From the NCBI GenBank assembly GCA_018873245.2, contig JAEMBT020000023.1:62001-126000 (forward strand): DNA of 64,000 bases. Reading direction: 5' to 3'. Source of the stretch: Archegozetes longisetosus. Lineage: Eukaryota; Arthropoda; Arachnida; Sarcoptiformes; Trhypochthoniidae. Of this stretch, positions 55,701 to 64,000 are shown piece by piece. The notes below the pieces were generated by a model. The model was given only the letters and a program-made list of their open reading frames with translations. It ran no database searches and was not told where the DNA came from. Each line of letters opens with the position of its first letter. Position 1 is the stretch's first letter. A program made the translations under genes and the position numbers.

Positions 55701-56379
55701 GTATTGCTTCAATATCAAACGTCAAAAGTCCCAGCTTGGGATAGATTACATTCTCTCCGCTATTCTTTAGTGAAATGTACTTTAGATAGTTTTTCTCTTC
55801 ATATTCACTACTCAAATTGTACCAGTTTGAATACCACGAGTCTGAGTTTAAATCGAACGTAAGTCTGTCTTTCCATGATTCGTACAAACAGATATTCAAT
55901 AATCCGATATCATTTGTTTTGTTCAAGTTGTACTTTAGAAAATTGACCATTGCTTTGAAGCTGATTTTTCTCTGATCCCATTGAATTTTGTACACTTGAG
56001 CAACTTCAGGAGGCTTGAATTCCTTGAATAGGTTTTCTACACTTTTATTTGGATTTTCAAACCAATCGTGTATACCATTCTTATTATACTGCAAAAAGTC
56101 GCATTCTCCAATTTCGGTTTCGAGTTTGATATTTTTATCCAAATTCAGATGTTTAAGTTTCTTGAGTTCAATCATATTGTAGTGTACACCAATACCCGTA
56201 GTCTGTTTTAGCCATTGTAATACTTTGCCTAAATTGTTGTCATCTTTTCGAATTACCAGTGCTAACCAAGGATAGTATTTTTGTCTTAATCTTATAAAGT
56301 GATTTCTAGACCTGTTGAATGCAAACAATTCTAGTGTATTTTGATCATACAGCCACTCTAAGGAATAGATTTCTTCCAT
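52737..56379 (-). CDS. dnapol: Family B DNA polymerase, two frameshifts
   Basis: Three frames (55432-56379, 54236-55441, 52737-54191) are continuous, with shifts near 55437 and 54240, for about 1,210 residues. All key motifs are visible in order: Exo I LLTFDIEAIP, Exo II YLIGHNVINFDLSAF, motif A SSDFASLYPVIG, motif B LNLKLALNSFYGSCG, and motif C YNDTDSS. The exonuclease should therefore be proofreading-competent. A C-terminal cysteine group (CQCYSS, CSCFNQ) may bind zinc. The start ATG 56379 overlaps the end of the metallophosphoesterase by 22 bases. Confidence 0.95.
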
Positions 56380-57185
56380 TGGGAATCTTTGTCTTTAACC
56401 AATTTAATTGTATACTTTAGTTTGTTGTACTCGTCAAGAAACTGAATATCCAACTGAACTGTGTTTCTATTTTCGTTGATATTTATAAGTAGATACCCAT
56501 AATCTTTTATATTCAAATATTGTGAATAACTAGATTTCTTTATTGAACTCTCACTCTGGAGACCATACCCTCCTGTTCCTACAACGACTATCGGAATGCT
56601 ATTATATTCCAAGTGTTCAAAAAAGTGATCATGTCCACACAATATTAGATCCACCAAGTTGTTATTTAGTAGACTGTTTTTCCATCTCAGTTTTGGACTT
56701 TCAATTTCTGTTCTGATGCCCGAACTAAAAGGTGGTTTATGCATAAACACAATTCTAAACATTTTCTCAGAATTTTTCAGTTCACTTTCTAACCAATTTG
56801 CTTGTTCACTATTTTCCTCGATCCCTCTTTTTTGTTTTCCTTCTTCTGTATCGATGCCGAATAGGTCATAATGTTTTGACAAATTTTTCAATGCATAAAA
56901 CTCACCATTATTTTCCAAGTATCTTCCAAATACAATGCTATAGCCTTCCAAATTTGATTTCCAATCATGATTTCCTGGTATTGGATAGAATTTCTCATTT
57001 AGTATATATTTCTCATAAAATTGGAGAACATTTAGTTTGTAATCTTTCAGTCGTCCAGTTTCGTAACAATTGTCTCCAACAGTTAGAATAAAATCTGGAT
57101 TCATTAAACCAATTGAGGTTGCGACATTTCTTGTATGCTCAGTATTCAAGCCATAGTCTCCAATAACAGCAAACCTACTGTTCAT
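56358..57185 (-). CDS. Calcineurin-like metallophosphoesterase (purple acid phosphatase type)
   Basis: An intact 275-residue protein. All metal-binding motifs are present: GDYG near residue 8, VGDNCYETG near 36, PGNHDW near 72, FMHKPPFSSG near 146 and CGHDHFFEH near 184. This order and spacing match tartrate-resistant acid phosphatase-like enzymes. There is no signal peptide, unlike secreted host enzymes, so it should be cytosolic or nuclear. It overlaps the DNA polymerase start and is first in the group phosphoesterase-polymerase-BED finger. It is not a usual core gene of this virus class, so capture from a host is likely. A type I cassette lies upstream. Confidence 0.85.
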   Translation of the reverse strand: MNSRFAVIGDYGLNTEHTRNVATSIGLMNPDFILTVGDNCYETGRLKDYKLNVLQFYEKYILNEKFYPIPGNHDWKSNLEGYSIVFGRYLENNGEFYALKNLSKHYDLFGIDTEEGKQKRGIEENSEQANWLESELKNSEKMFRIVFMHKPPFSSGIRTEIESPKLRWKNSLLNNNLVDLILCGHDHFFEHLEYNSIPIVVVGTGGYGLQSESSIKKSSYSQYLNIKDYGYLLININENRNTVQLDIQFLDEYNKLKYTIKLVKDKDSQWKKSIP

Positions 57186-57480
57186 ACTGATCTATCCAAT
57201 TAACTTTTTATTTAATCCTGATCATTTTTTAACCTATATATGACCTTGATCTTTAACCCTAAAAAAGAAAAAAAATGAATAATTAATATATATATATAAT
57301 ATATATATAGATCGAGTACAAGTGAACGGATAGAAATCTCTTTCTAGAGAACCGGCCGCGCCGATCAAAACCTCTATTTATACCCAATTTTCGACATTAT
57401 TCCTCCAGTTCTACTGATAAGAATATGCGTTCCTATTGGTCAATTCTTATCAGTATAAAACTTTTTAAAACTTTTTCGAA
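57186..57480 (-). promoter_or_regulatory. Type I cassette 6, apparent promoter of the phosphoesterase-polymerase group
   Basis: Minus orientation: GATA inverted repeat (ACTGATAAG 57413-57421, CTTATCAGT 57446-57454) around an ATTGG, TATA at 57374-57382, GGCCGCGCCG, hairpin TAGAAA/TTTCTA at 57331-57346, AT run, and TGACCTTGATC near 57241 (FTZ-F1-like). The TATA-to-ATG distance is about 197 bases, the same as at lef-8 once extra hairpins are discounted. Confidence 0.75.
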
Positions 57481-59418
57481 AAATATTCTTATCTCGAATA
57501 CACTGGTCTGAGCCATACTTTCAAAAATCCAAATTCCAAAAAAACAACTTTTATCTCGAACACTGGCCTAAATATACTCTTATATGTTGTTTCACAATAA
57601 TTATCGAAATACTATTTTAAAACTCCAACTTTCGAGAACTGGCCTAATCATTACTACGATGAGTCTTATAAATCCAAACCCAGGTTTTCAAAAACATTTT
57701 CCCCATTTCAAATTGTTACAATTCCTCTTGTTTATATTGTTCAATTTGTTAAAGTTTCCTCATATAACAAAGTCTCATTTCTTGATAGTATAACTTGTTC
57801 TGAATATAAATTTATACCAAATATTGCAGTTGTTTTGGATCAGAAGTTATGCTTATTAATAAAATTTGCAAACGAGAGCTTTGCAGGAAAATGTTCTTCT
57901 GGGGTAGCCGACGATATCGTAGACAACAGTTATTCAATAGAGTTTGTGGGATTGTGATGGTTAAATAGTGTGAAATATTGTCAAATAGCTGATCTACAAA
58001 ACATTATTGTGGTGTTATTATACAAATAAACAACAAGTATGAAATGCACATAACCCATGTAACCGAAATAAATTTACAAATAAATTCTATTTATTGTTTA
58101 TTGGGAGTTTATTATTCCTATGCGCTAAAAATAAATGTTGAATTTTTGACGACAATAAAAGCATACACAAGTGATGGTTCCAAAAGTAGATGACTGTTTC
58201 TATGATCATGTTCATTCTCAATCCTTTGTATATTCACAATTTTGTTTCAAGGGACTTGAGCAAACCGTAAATTAATAGTAAACAAATATCTACTCAAAAA
58301 ACAAAAGCGGTTATTAAACCTATGGGGTTTGGGTGAGTTATAAATTTATACTGAAAAATATATTGATTTGGAATTATTTTTGCGAGATTCATTTTGAGAC
58401 TGATTTGAAATTGATCTCAGAGAAATTCTATAGGATAACTTGTTTTTCAAAACCTTACTATAAAGTAATTCTATTTGTATTTGAAATATGATTTGTACTC
58501 ACAAGATTCTAAAGACCATTCTCGACAATTTTCAACATTTGTGCAAATACACAAGAGTAACGACTCTAGGGTTAGGTTAGTAATATTTTTTTCAAAGATG
58601 TGGTTTCATAATACTTTGTGGGATCCAAAGTATTAGAAACTACTGATTATCTCGAATACTGGCCTAGTTCTCCAGATGTGGTTTCACAATACTTATCGGT
58701 ATATTGTTTTTCTAGAATCCAAATTTAGAAACTACCGATAATCTCGAATACTGGCCTAGTTCTTCAGATGTTGGTTTCACAATACTTATCGGTATATTGT
58801 TCTTTCTAGAATCCAAATTTAGAAACTACCGATTATCTCGAATACTGGCCTAATTCTTCAGATGTTGGTTTCACAATACTTATCGGTATATTGTTCTTTC
58901 TAGAATCCAAATTTAGAAACTACTGATTATTTCGAATACTGGCCTAGTTCTTCAGTTTTTTCACAATACTTATCGGTAATATTCTATTTGTCCCATTGAA
59001 AATTATTTCCACTAACTATATACTAACATAAAATAAAATTTGATTTATTTTTCATTCGACAGATACATGTTTATTACTTTGTCCACTAACTAAATAGTAA
59101 ATCACTTCTAAGGAATATTTTTTATTTTTATTCTGAAGTACAATTTAACTATTTCAATTTTCAAATAGATAGAAAACTTCTAAGGAATAGACATTCAACT
59201 TCAATTGATATCCTATAGTTTGTACAATAGTTTGATGTGGTAATTCGAAAGTTCTGATCTATTTTAAAACTATTTATCAGAAATATATACTATTTAGGAA
59301 CCCAGGTTTTTAAAATTTAGAAAACTACTAGTGATCTCGAATTCTGTCGAGTTTTTTCAGACGTGATTTTGACCATCTAAATTGGAATATGACAATCTGG
59401 GCAAAATATAAAGTATAA
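57481..59418. repeat. Repeat desert with tandem 92-94-bp units
   Basis: No gene is supportable. It contains the GCAGGAAAATGTTCTTCTG...GACGATATCGTAGAC module (57885-57926), dispersed CTCGAATACTGGCCTA units, and four tandem units of 92-94 bp whose GGCCTA landmarks lie at 58661, 58753, 58847 and 58941. Confidence 0.75.
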
Positions 59419-60682
59419 TTATATAAAATTAACTTTCATTTTATAAGTACCATTCCCAATATATATTCTCTTCAACGTAAAATATCCATTCCGCTTGGAA
59501 TATCTCGCAAACCAACTCTTGTTGAAAATTTTTTGACATTTTTCTTCACACCATAAAGCGTAATTTTTATTTTCCAACTTTTTGGCTTGTTCTTTTTCTC
59601 CAAAATATTGAACGATTGAATTTTTGTCATTTACTATTATATTTTCCACTATTTTTGTTATTCGAAAGTTTTGAGGATTATAATCTGATAAATCTCTTGT
59701 TTGCAAAAAATTTCAAAACCTTATTCGAGTTTTTTCTCATCCATTTGGTAAAAGTTTTGAAATAATTATAATCTTTAACTCTTATAGGAGATGCTTGTAT
59801 TATAAAATATCTTCTATTGTATTCATCAATTTTGATAGGATACGCGTTATTAGTTAATAATACAAAGTTAACACAATTCGGGATTTTTATGGGTTCTTTT
59901 CCTTTCTCTTCAATTAATAATGTTTTATCTGTAATCAGCGACTTAAACTTTTCGAATATCCATTGGTTTCTATTGTTAAACGATGGCATTTGACTTACAA
60001 TCAACATAACCTTATGATTCAATGTAGAATTGAATCTAGCCAATAAAGGATTAATAGACGAACAGGTACCGCAATATGAAGTTCCAAATATATTTTCTTC
60101 CAACATATCAAATAAAATATTTTTTCCAGCTCCTTGTTCTTTGCTGTAGATTATGGAACTACGCCTGTTTGACCCTTTTGTATTATCCAACTAAGCCAAT
60201 ATATAATGTAATCAGCATTCTCACTATTGTTTGAGCAAATAATTTCTCTTATATGATAGATGAACACGTCAATATCTTCACTGGTAACATTTTCCTTATA
60301 TGGCTCAACAACCCATCCTTTGAACAAATTGAATTTGTCACATTTTACATTTGGATTGTTAAATGTTAACGGTCCATAAGGATTAAATGTTAACGATTTG
60401 TATTTTCTGCAATTTTTGTCTTTGACCCAAAACTTGAATAAAGACAAATTTTTATTTTTGATTTTGATACGCTCTGGATCGATATTAGAATCGATATTCA
60501 CATTCTTTTCTGCTTATAACCTTCCATTCGTCCGTTACTGACTCCCTATGTAAGAATACATAAGGAAAGCTAATTTTTATAGTAAAGTTGTTAATATATT
60601 GAACTAGTTCCTTTAACTGTCCTTTGGTGACATAAGAATCTACAATTTCATAATGTAAACTATTATAGTCTCCTAAATTCAT
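59419..60682 (-). pseudogene. Broken paralogue of the 62.6-63.9 kb helicase-like gene
   Basis: Four frames (60485-60682, 60151-60501, 59678-60190, 59419-59706) together parallel the intact gene to the right: FLHRES at the start, KNLSLFKFWVKDKNCRKY, the EQGAGKNILF Walker A, SINPLLARFNSTLNHKVM and FVLLTNNAYPIKIDEYNRRYF. At least three frameshifts and internal shortening make it non-functional as read. It is a gene duplicate in decay, or a related element that is also error-ridden. Confidence 0.8.
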
Positions 60683-61344
60683 AATTGATTAACTGCAGGT
60701 TTGACTAATTGTAGCTATTTTAAGACATTTTATACTGGCAAGAATCTCTAGCGTTTTATCCAAAGTAATGAGTTTCTCAGTCACTGATCATAGAGACAGT
60801 TATCTTTTTTCGAATTTTCCAGAACGCTTGTTTACAATGTTTTATTATCTGTTTACATGTTTTAGTAAATGATAAGTGTTATGAGCATAGTAACAACTTT
60901 GAAATAAGGAAGGAAGGCAAAGACAGGTGGAAGAGTTCTGAATCATATCTTTGAAATAATTAGGTCGGAAGTATGTTTGTTTGTTGGATTGGTTTCAATA
61001 GTTTGGAGATGTAAACTTTATTGTATAGACATTTCAAACAAAGCTCCCGATACTTTTTCATTCCTAAAGGTTTTCCGTTACAACTAATATTAAACGAAAT
61101 TCCAGATATAAGGACCGAAAATCATATTAGTTATTGACGAAGACTATAGTTTTAGTTGGAATTGTTTTTGTCAAAAGTATTACGTTCGGTTGGGAAAACA
61201 CAAGTTTTCAAAAACTTTGTCAAATCTCGAGCGCTGGTCTAATTATTACAACGATGCGTTTTTATAAGTCCAAATTTAGAAAACTATTGGTTATCTCGAA
61301 TGCTGGTCTATTTTTTCTGATTTTATAAACGTTTCGTACACTGA

Positions 61345-61480
61345 TAGGTACTGATAAAATCGGGTATAAATAGATCTGTTGTTCGATGTTGCTGCTTTGC
61401 TAGAAAGCAATTTCTGGCCAGTCAAACTTGTCAAATTAATAAAATATATTTTTCAAAAATGACTTTGTAACTTTGTTTAT
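61345..61480 (+). repeat. Type II cassette h
   Basis: GATA half sites (CTGATAGG, CTGATAAAA) upstream, TATAAATAG at 61365-61373, GCAA-loop hairpin at 61399-61418, AATAAA at 61438-61443. Confidence 0.85.
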
Positions 61481-62175
61481 TTCACTGCGAAACAATTCTT
61501 TGAAATCATTAGGCCAATAGATCTCATAGCATGTAACACGTAACATAACATTACCAATAAATATTTCGAGTATTGCAATTACAAATTGAACAAACGTAGA
61601 TATTTGCACAGTAAAGTGAAGTTAAATTGTGCAAACACACAAGCGTAGCAACTCCTTCAAAAAATGTTTCCGTTAACGACAGCAAACATTTATTATGTTA
61701 TCCAATAAAAACATTTGATACTAAAGCAATACCAATCATTCGAGAACATCGTAAACAAGTGTACTAATTTGCAGTATCTAAAAAGAGATAACTGTTCCTA
61801 TGAAAAGAGTTATTCTATTGAGAAACATTAATTGTGACTGTCATGCCAGTTATGCTCGTAAAATTAATAAAGTTTATTTTTTCAAAACTGATTTTGTAAC
61901 TTTATTTTAGTGTTTTATATCATAGTGACTTTGCCGGTAGAGGTGTTAATTTCCACATCTCTTCATATTATTGTTTATGGCTAAACATTTCACAACTTCT
62001 AGATTACATGAGAAATTTTCGTTTGGTGCAAATTTCATACTTTTGCAAGTTTGTCGTGATCTGATACTATGGTATTGAGGATATATATAATCATAAAAAG
62101 CTGTAATCGATTATATTGAATAAACCAAAAGGCTCTAACAGATTCATATTTGTTGGATACTCTTTTGTCCACTGC

Positions 62176-62450
62176 ATTTGTATTTTCCACGTAGAGAAAT
62201 TGTGTCTAACACATTTTTCACATTTTACACAACTTTGACACAAAAATCCCATAGGTTAACATTAGCTGTGTAAATGTGTAAAACATTTACGGCTATCATT
62301 TATATATTATATTTAATATATTTCTTCTGTAAGTAGGAAATGTTTTACACATTTACACAGCTAATGTTAACCTATGGGATTTTTGTGTCAAAGTTGTGTA
62401 AAATGTGAAAAATGTGTTAGACACAATTTCTCTACGTGGAAAATACAAAT
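62176..62450. mobile_element. Fold-back element P4, near-perfect arms of about 113 bp
   Basis: Left arm 62176-62289 (ATTTGTATTTTCCACGTAGA...) and right arm 62338-62450 read as reverse complements with essentially no mismatch; the 48-base centre is AT-rich. It is the best preserved copy of the P1/P3/P4 family. The right flank (TTTATAAACCATAATTACTG...) matches the left flank of P3 in reverse, so the element extends beyond the palindrome on one side. Confidence 0.9.
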
Positions 62451-62592
62451 ACTTTTTATAAACCATAATTACTGAGGAAAATGCAAGAAATAAGGCACTC
62501 AAAAACATTTGAGAGAGAACTCTAATATTCAAATACCAGTGTATATCCCAATTAATTTTAGACAGATTTATTAAAACATTATAGATGAAATA

Positions 62593-63921
62593 TTAATCAT
62601 ACAAAGAAATTGGCCAATTTACAATAATTTTCCGAATATCTTTATTGAATCTTTTTCTTCTAAAAATAAATCCTTGGTTATGGCATTCCTTTGTAAATTT
62701 ATTAGTCGTTTCCGCTTGAAATCCATTATTCTTGCACCAACCAAGAAATTCATTATATAAATCATCATAGGTAACAATCATTTTCTGATTTTTAAGCTGA
62801 GCTAATAAATTAGTATTTCTCAAAAATTTTCTACTCTGTGGTTCTGAATTTGAAATAACAAATTTCATTATATTTGATGAAGCAATTGGAATATTTTCGG
62901 GATTATAGTTATGCAGATCTACGGTCATTAGATACTTTAGAACGTATTTTGAATTGGTCATGAACCAATCTGTAAAAGCTTTGAAATATTCAAAATCGCC
63001 TTTCTTTTTAGCTGAGGATTCGATGATAAAATAGCGCCTATCATTATTTGTTAATTTAATAGGCATTTGATTATTTGTAAGGAATACAAAGTTTATATGG
63101 TTAGGAATCTTAAATGACTCTTTTCCTTTTTCTTCAATAATTAATGTATCATCTGTAATAATACTTTTGAATTTCTCAAAAATCCATGCGTTTCGCTTCG
63201 TATAACTAGGCATTTCACTTTCAATTACCATTAGTTTATGATTTAGGGTTGAATTGAATCTAGAAACTATAGGATTAATTGAAGAACAACAACTACAATG
63301 GTCCGATCCAAATATATATTTTTCCAACATGAAGAAGAATCTATTTTTGCCAACTCCTTGTTCTTTGCTATAGAATATTGGCACGACTCCAGTCTTTCCT
63401 TTCTGAACAATCCAAGCCAACCATTTCAGAAACCAAACTGAACAATCATTATTTGAGTTGCACAATATTTCTTCTAAATGATATATAAATGGTTTTACAT
63501 CACTTTCGGGAACAGAATTCTCAGAAATTTCTGAAGCCCATCCTTTGAATAAGTTGAAATATTCACCCCAATAAGAATTATTTTTTATGTTAGCTCTTGA
63601 AGTTTGATTCCAAGTCAACGGTATATATGGATCAAAAGTAATTGAATTATATTTTCTACAGTTTCTATCCTTTAGCCAGAATTTCAGTAAGGAACATTTT
63701 GGTAAAGTTGCAGAAATTTCATTAGTTTCTAATATTTCAAAGCGGAAATCAACATCAGATTTTGAACAAAACTTCCAATCTGAAAATTCATTTTCTCGGC
63801 ATAAAAATAATGTTGGATTGCAAATCCTAATGAAATGTCTATTCAATATGTCAATCAAACGTTCTTTGTTTGATAAATTTTGTTCTAATAACTCAGAAAT
63901 AGAATAGATTGTTTGCGTCAT
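62593..63921 (-). CDS. P4/D5-like helicase-type ATPase (DUF5906-like), intact
   Basis: An intact 442-residue protein. The central region resembles the C-terminal ATPase of phage P4-type primases: WLAWIVQKGKTGVVPIFYSK leads into Walker A EQGVGKNRFF (residues about 205-214), then KLMVIESEMPS as Walker B, FVFLTNNQMPI as the sensor/motif C asparagines and a DRRYFI box. No primase domain is visible in the first 150 residues. It would act as a replicative helicase of a mobile element or as a second viral helicase. A decayed paralogue lies 2 kb left. A TATA-like TATATAAG is present about 40 bases upstream. Confidence 0.75.
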   Translation of the reverse strand: MTQTIYSISELLEQNLSNKERLIDILNRHFIRICNPTLFLCRENEFSDWKFCSKSDVDFRFEILETNEISATLPKCSLLKFWLKDRNCRKYNSITFDPYIPLTWNQTSRANIKNNSYWGEYFNLFKGWASEISENSVPESDVKPFIYHLEEILCNSNNDCSVWFLKWLAWIVQKGKTGVVPIFYSKEQGVGKNRFFFMLEKYIFGSDHCSCCSSINPIVSRFNSTLNHKLMVIESEMPSYTKRNAWIFEKFKSIITDDTLIIEEKGKESFKIPNHINFVFLTNNQMPIKLTNNDRRYFIIESSAKKKGDFEYFKAFTDWFMTNSKYVLKYLMTVDLHNYNPENIPIASSNIMKFVISNSEPQSRKFLRNTNLLAQLKNQKMIVTYDDLYNEFLGWCKNNGFQAETTNKFTKECHNQGFIFRRKRFNKDIRKIIVNWPISLYD

Positions 63922-64000
63922 AATTGTAAAACCAAATAATCGAGGAATAATGTTGCTGCTTATATATTAAGTGAACCAAAAGCTCCGAATAACACATCTA
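63922..64000 (-). promoter_or_regulatory. Upstream region of the helicase-like gene
   Basis: On the minus strand AATATATAAGCAGCAACATT (about 63952-63971) supplies a TATA element some 40 bases before ATG 63921. The remaining bases to the edge show nothing else. Confidence 0.45.

Larger units (their letters stand above)
60683..62592. repeat. Repeat desert with type II cassette h and fold-back P4
   Basis: No gene is supportable. It contains GATAACTGTTTCTATGATCA-type units, TTATCTCGAATGCTGG units, the cassette at 61345-61480, a second truncated cassette tail (AATTAATAAAG and following, about 61870-61915), and the large palindrome P4. Confidence 0.7.

Noticed and set aside
1..64000. CRISPR array, tRNA or rRNA genes
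   Set aside because: Repeat units are too long, irregular and lack unique spacers; I saw no tRNA cloverleaf or rRNA core sequence.
1..64000. Assignment to white-spot-type nimaviruses
   Set aside because: The LEF-8-like polymerase subunit and LEF-5-like ribbon fit nudivirus, filamentovirus or hytrosavirus-type transcription better; the family is left open.

Overview
The window looks like part of a large arthropod DNA virus of the baculovirus/nudivirus/filamentovirus/nimavirus kind (class Naldaviricetes), either free or integrated in a host genome. The evidence is a set of recognisable core genes: PIF-1, VP91/PIF-8 with chitin-binding-like cysteine repeats, a LEF-8-like RNA polymerase subunit, a LEF-5-like TFIIS zinc ribbon, a tyrosine recombinase (VLF-1/integrase type), a family B DNA polymerase and a BIR-BIR-RING IAP. 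They sit beside a primase-helicase with an AEP-like primase and a D5-type SF3 helicase. The virus cannot be placed in a family from the sequence alone.

Layout: 1-11 kb is a dense coding island with an edge gene, a Tudor-PHD-PHD gene, membrane proteins, a SET methyltransferase, pif-1 and the recombinase. 11-15 kb is a repeat desert. 15.2-20.3 kb holds lef-8 and two neighbours. 20.3-34.8 kb is a long desert of dispersed repeats, fold-back palindromes, promoter-like cassettes, one secreted cysteine-rich peptide gene and decayed lef-8 fragments. 34.8-57.2 kb is a compact coding island (small zinc-finger gene, lef-5, primase-helicase, iap, a PD-(D/E)XK nuclease, vp91, DNA polymerase, a metallophosphoesterase). 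57.2-64 kb is a second repeat-rich zone with two paralogous helicase-like genes, one intact and one broken.

Two architectures alternate. The coding islands have virus-like packing: overlapping stops, an ATG/TGA overlap, and divergent start codons one base apart. The deserts look like eukaryotic non-coding DNA. Many core genes carry single frameshifts, often at homopolymers (A8 in iap, T6 and A7 in the primase-helicase, T6 in a coiled-coil membrane protein). These are either uncorrected long-read errors or early decay of an endogenous copy. The lef-8 relics and the broken helicase paralogue show real decay and duplication in the same locus.

The most unusual features are: (1) fourteen copies of a cassette with a TATA box followed by a CTAGAAA/TTTCTAG hairpin. 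Six (type I) carry GATA-inverted-repeat upstream regions, and two of these sit at the same distance from intact genes (lef-8 and the phosphoesterase-polymerase cluster). Eight (type II) have a poly(A) signal right after the hairpin, as if encoding about 100-nt non-coding RNAs. (2) A Polycomb-like Tudor-PHD-PHD gene about 2 kb from a viral-type SET gene, which suggests a virus-encoded chromatin-silencing pair. (3) Three genes with apparent short spliceosomal introns, among them a 44-residue zinc-finger gene with codon use unlike its neighbours.
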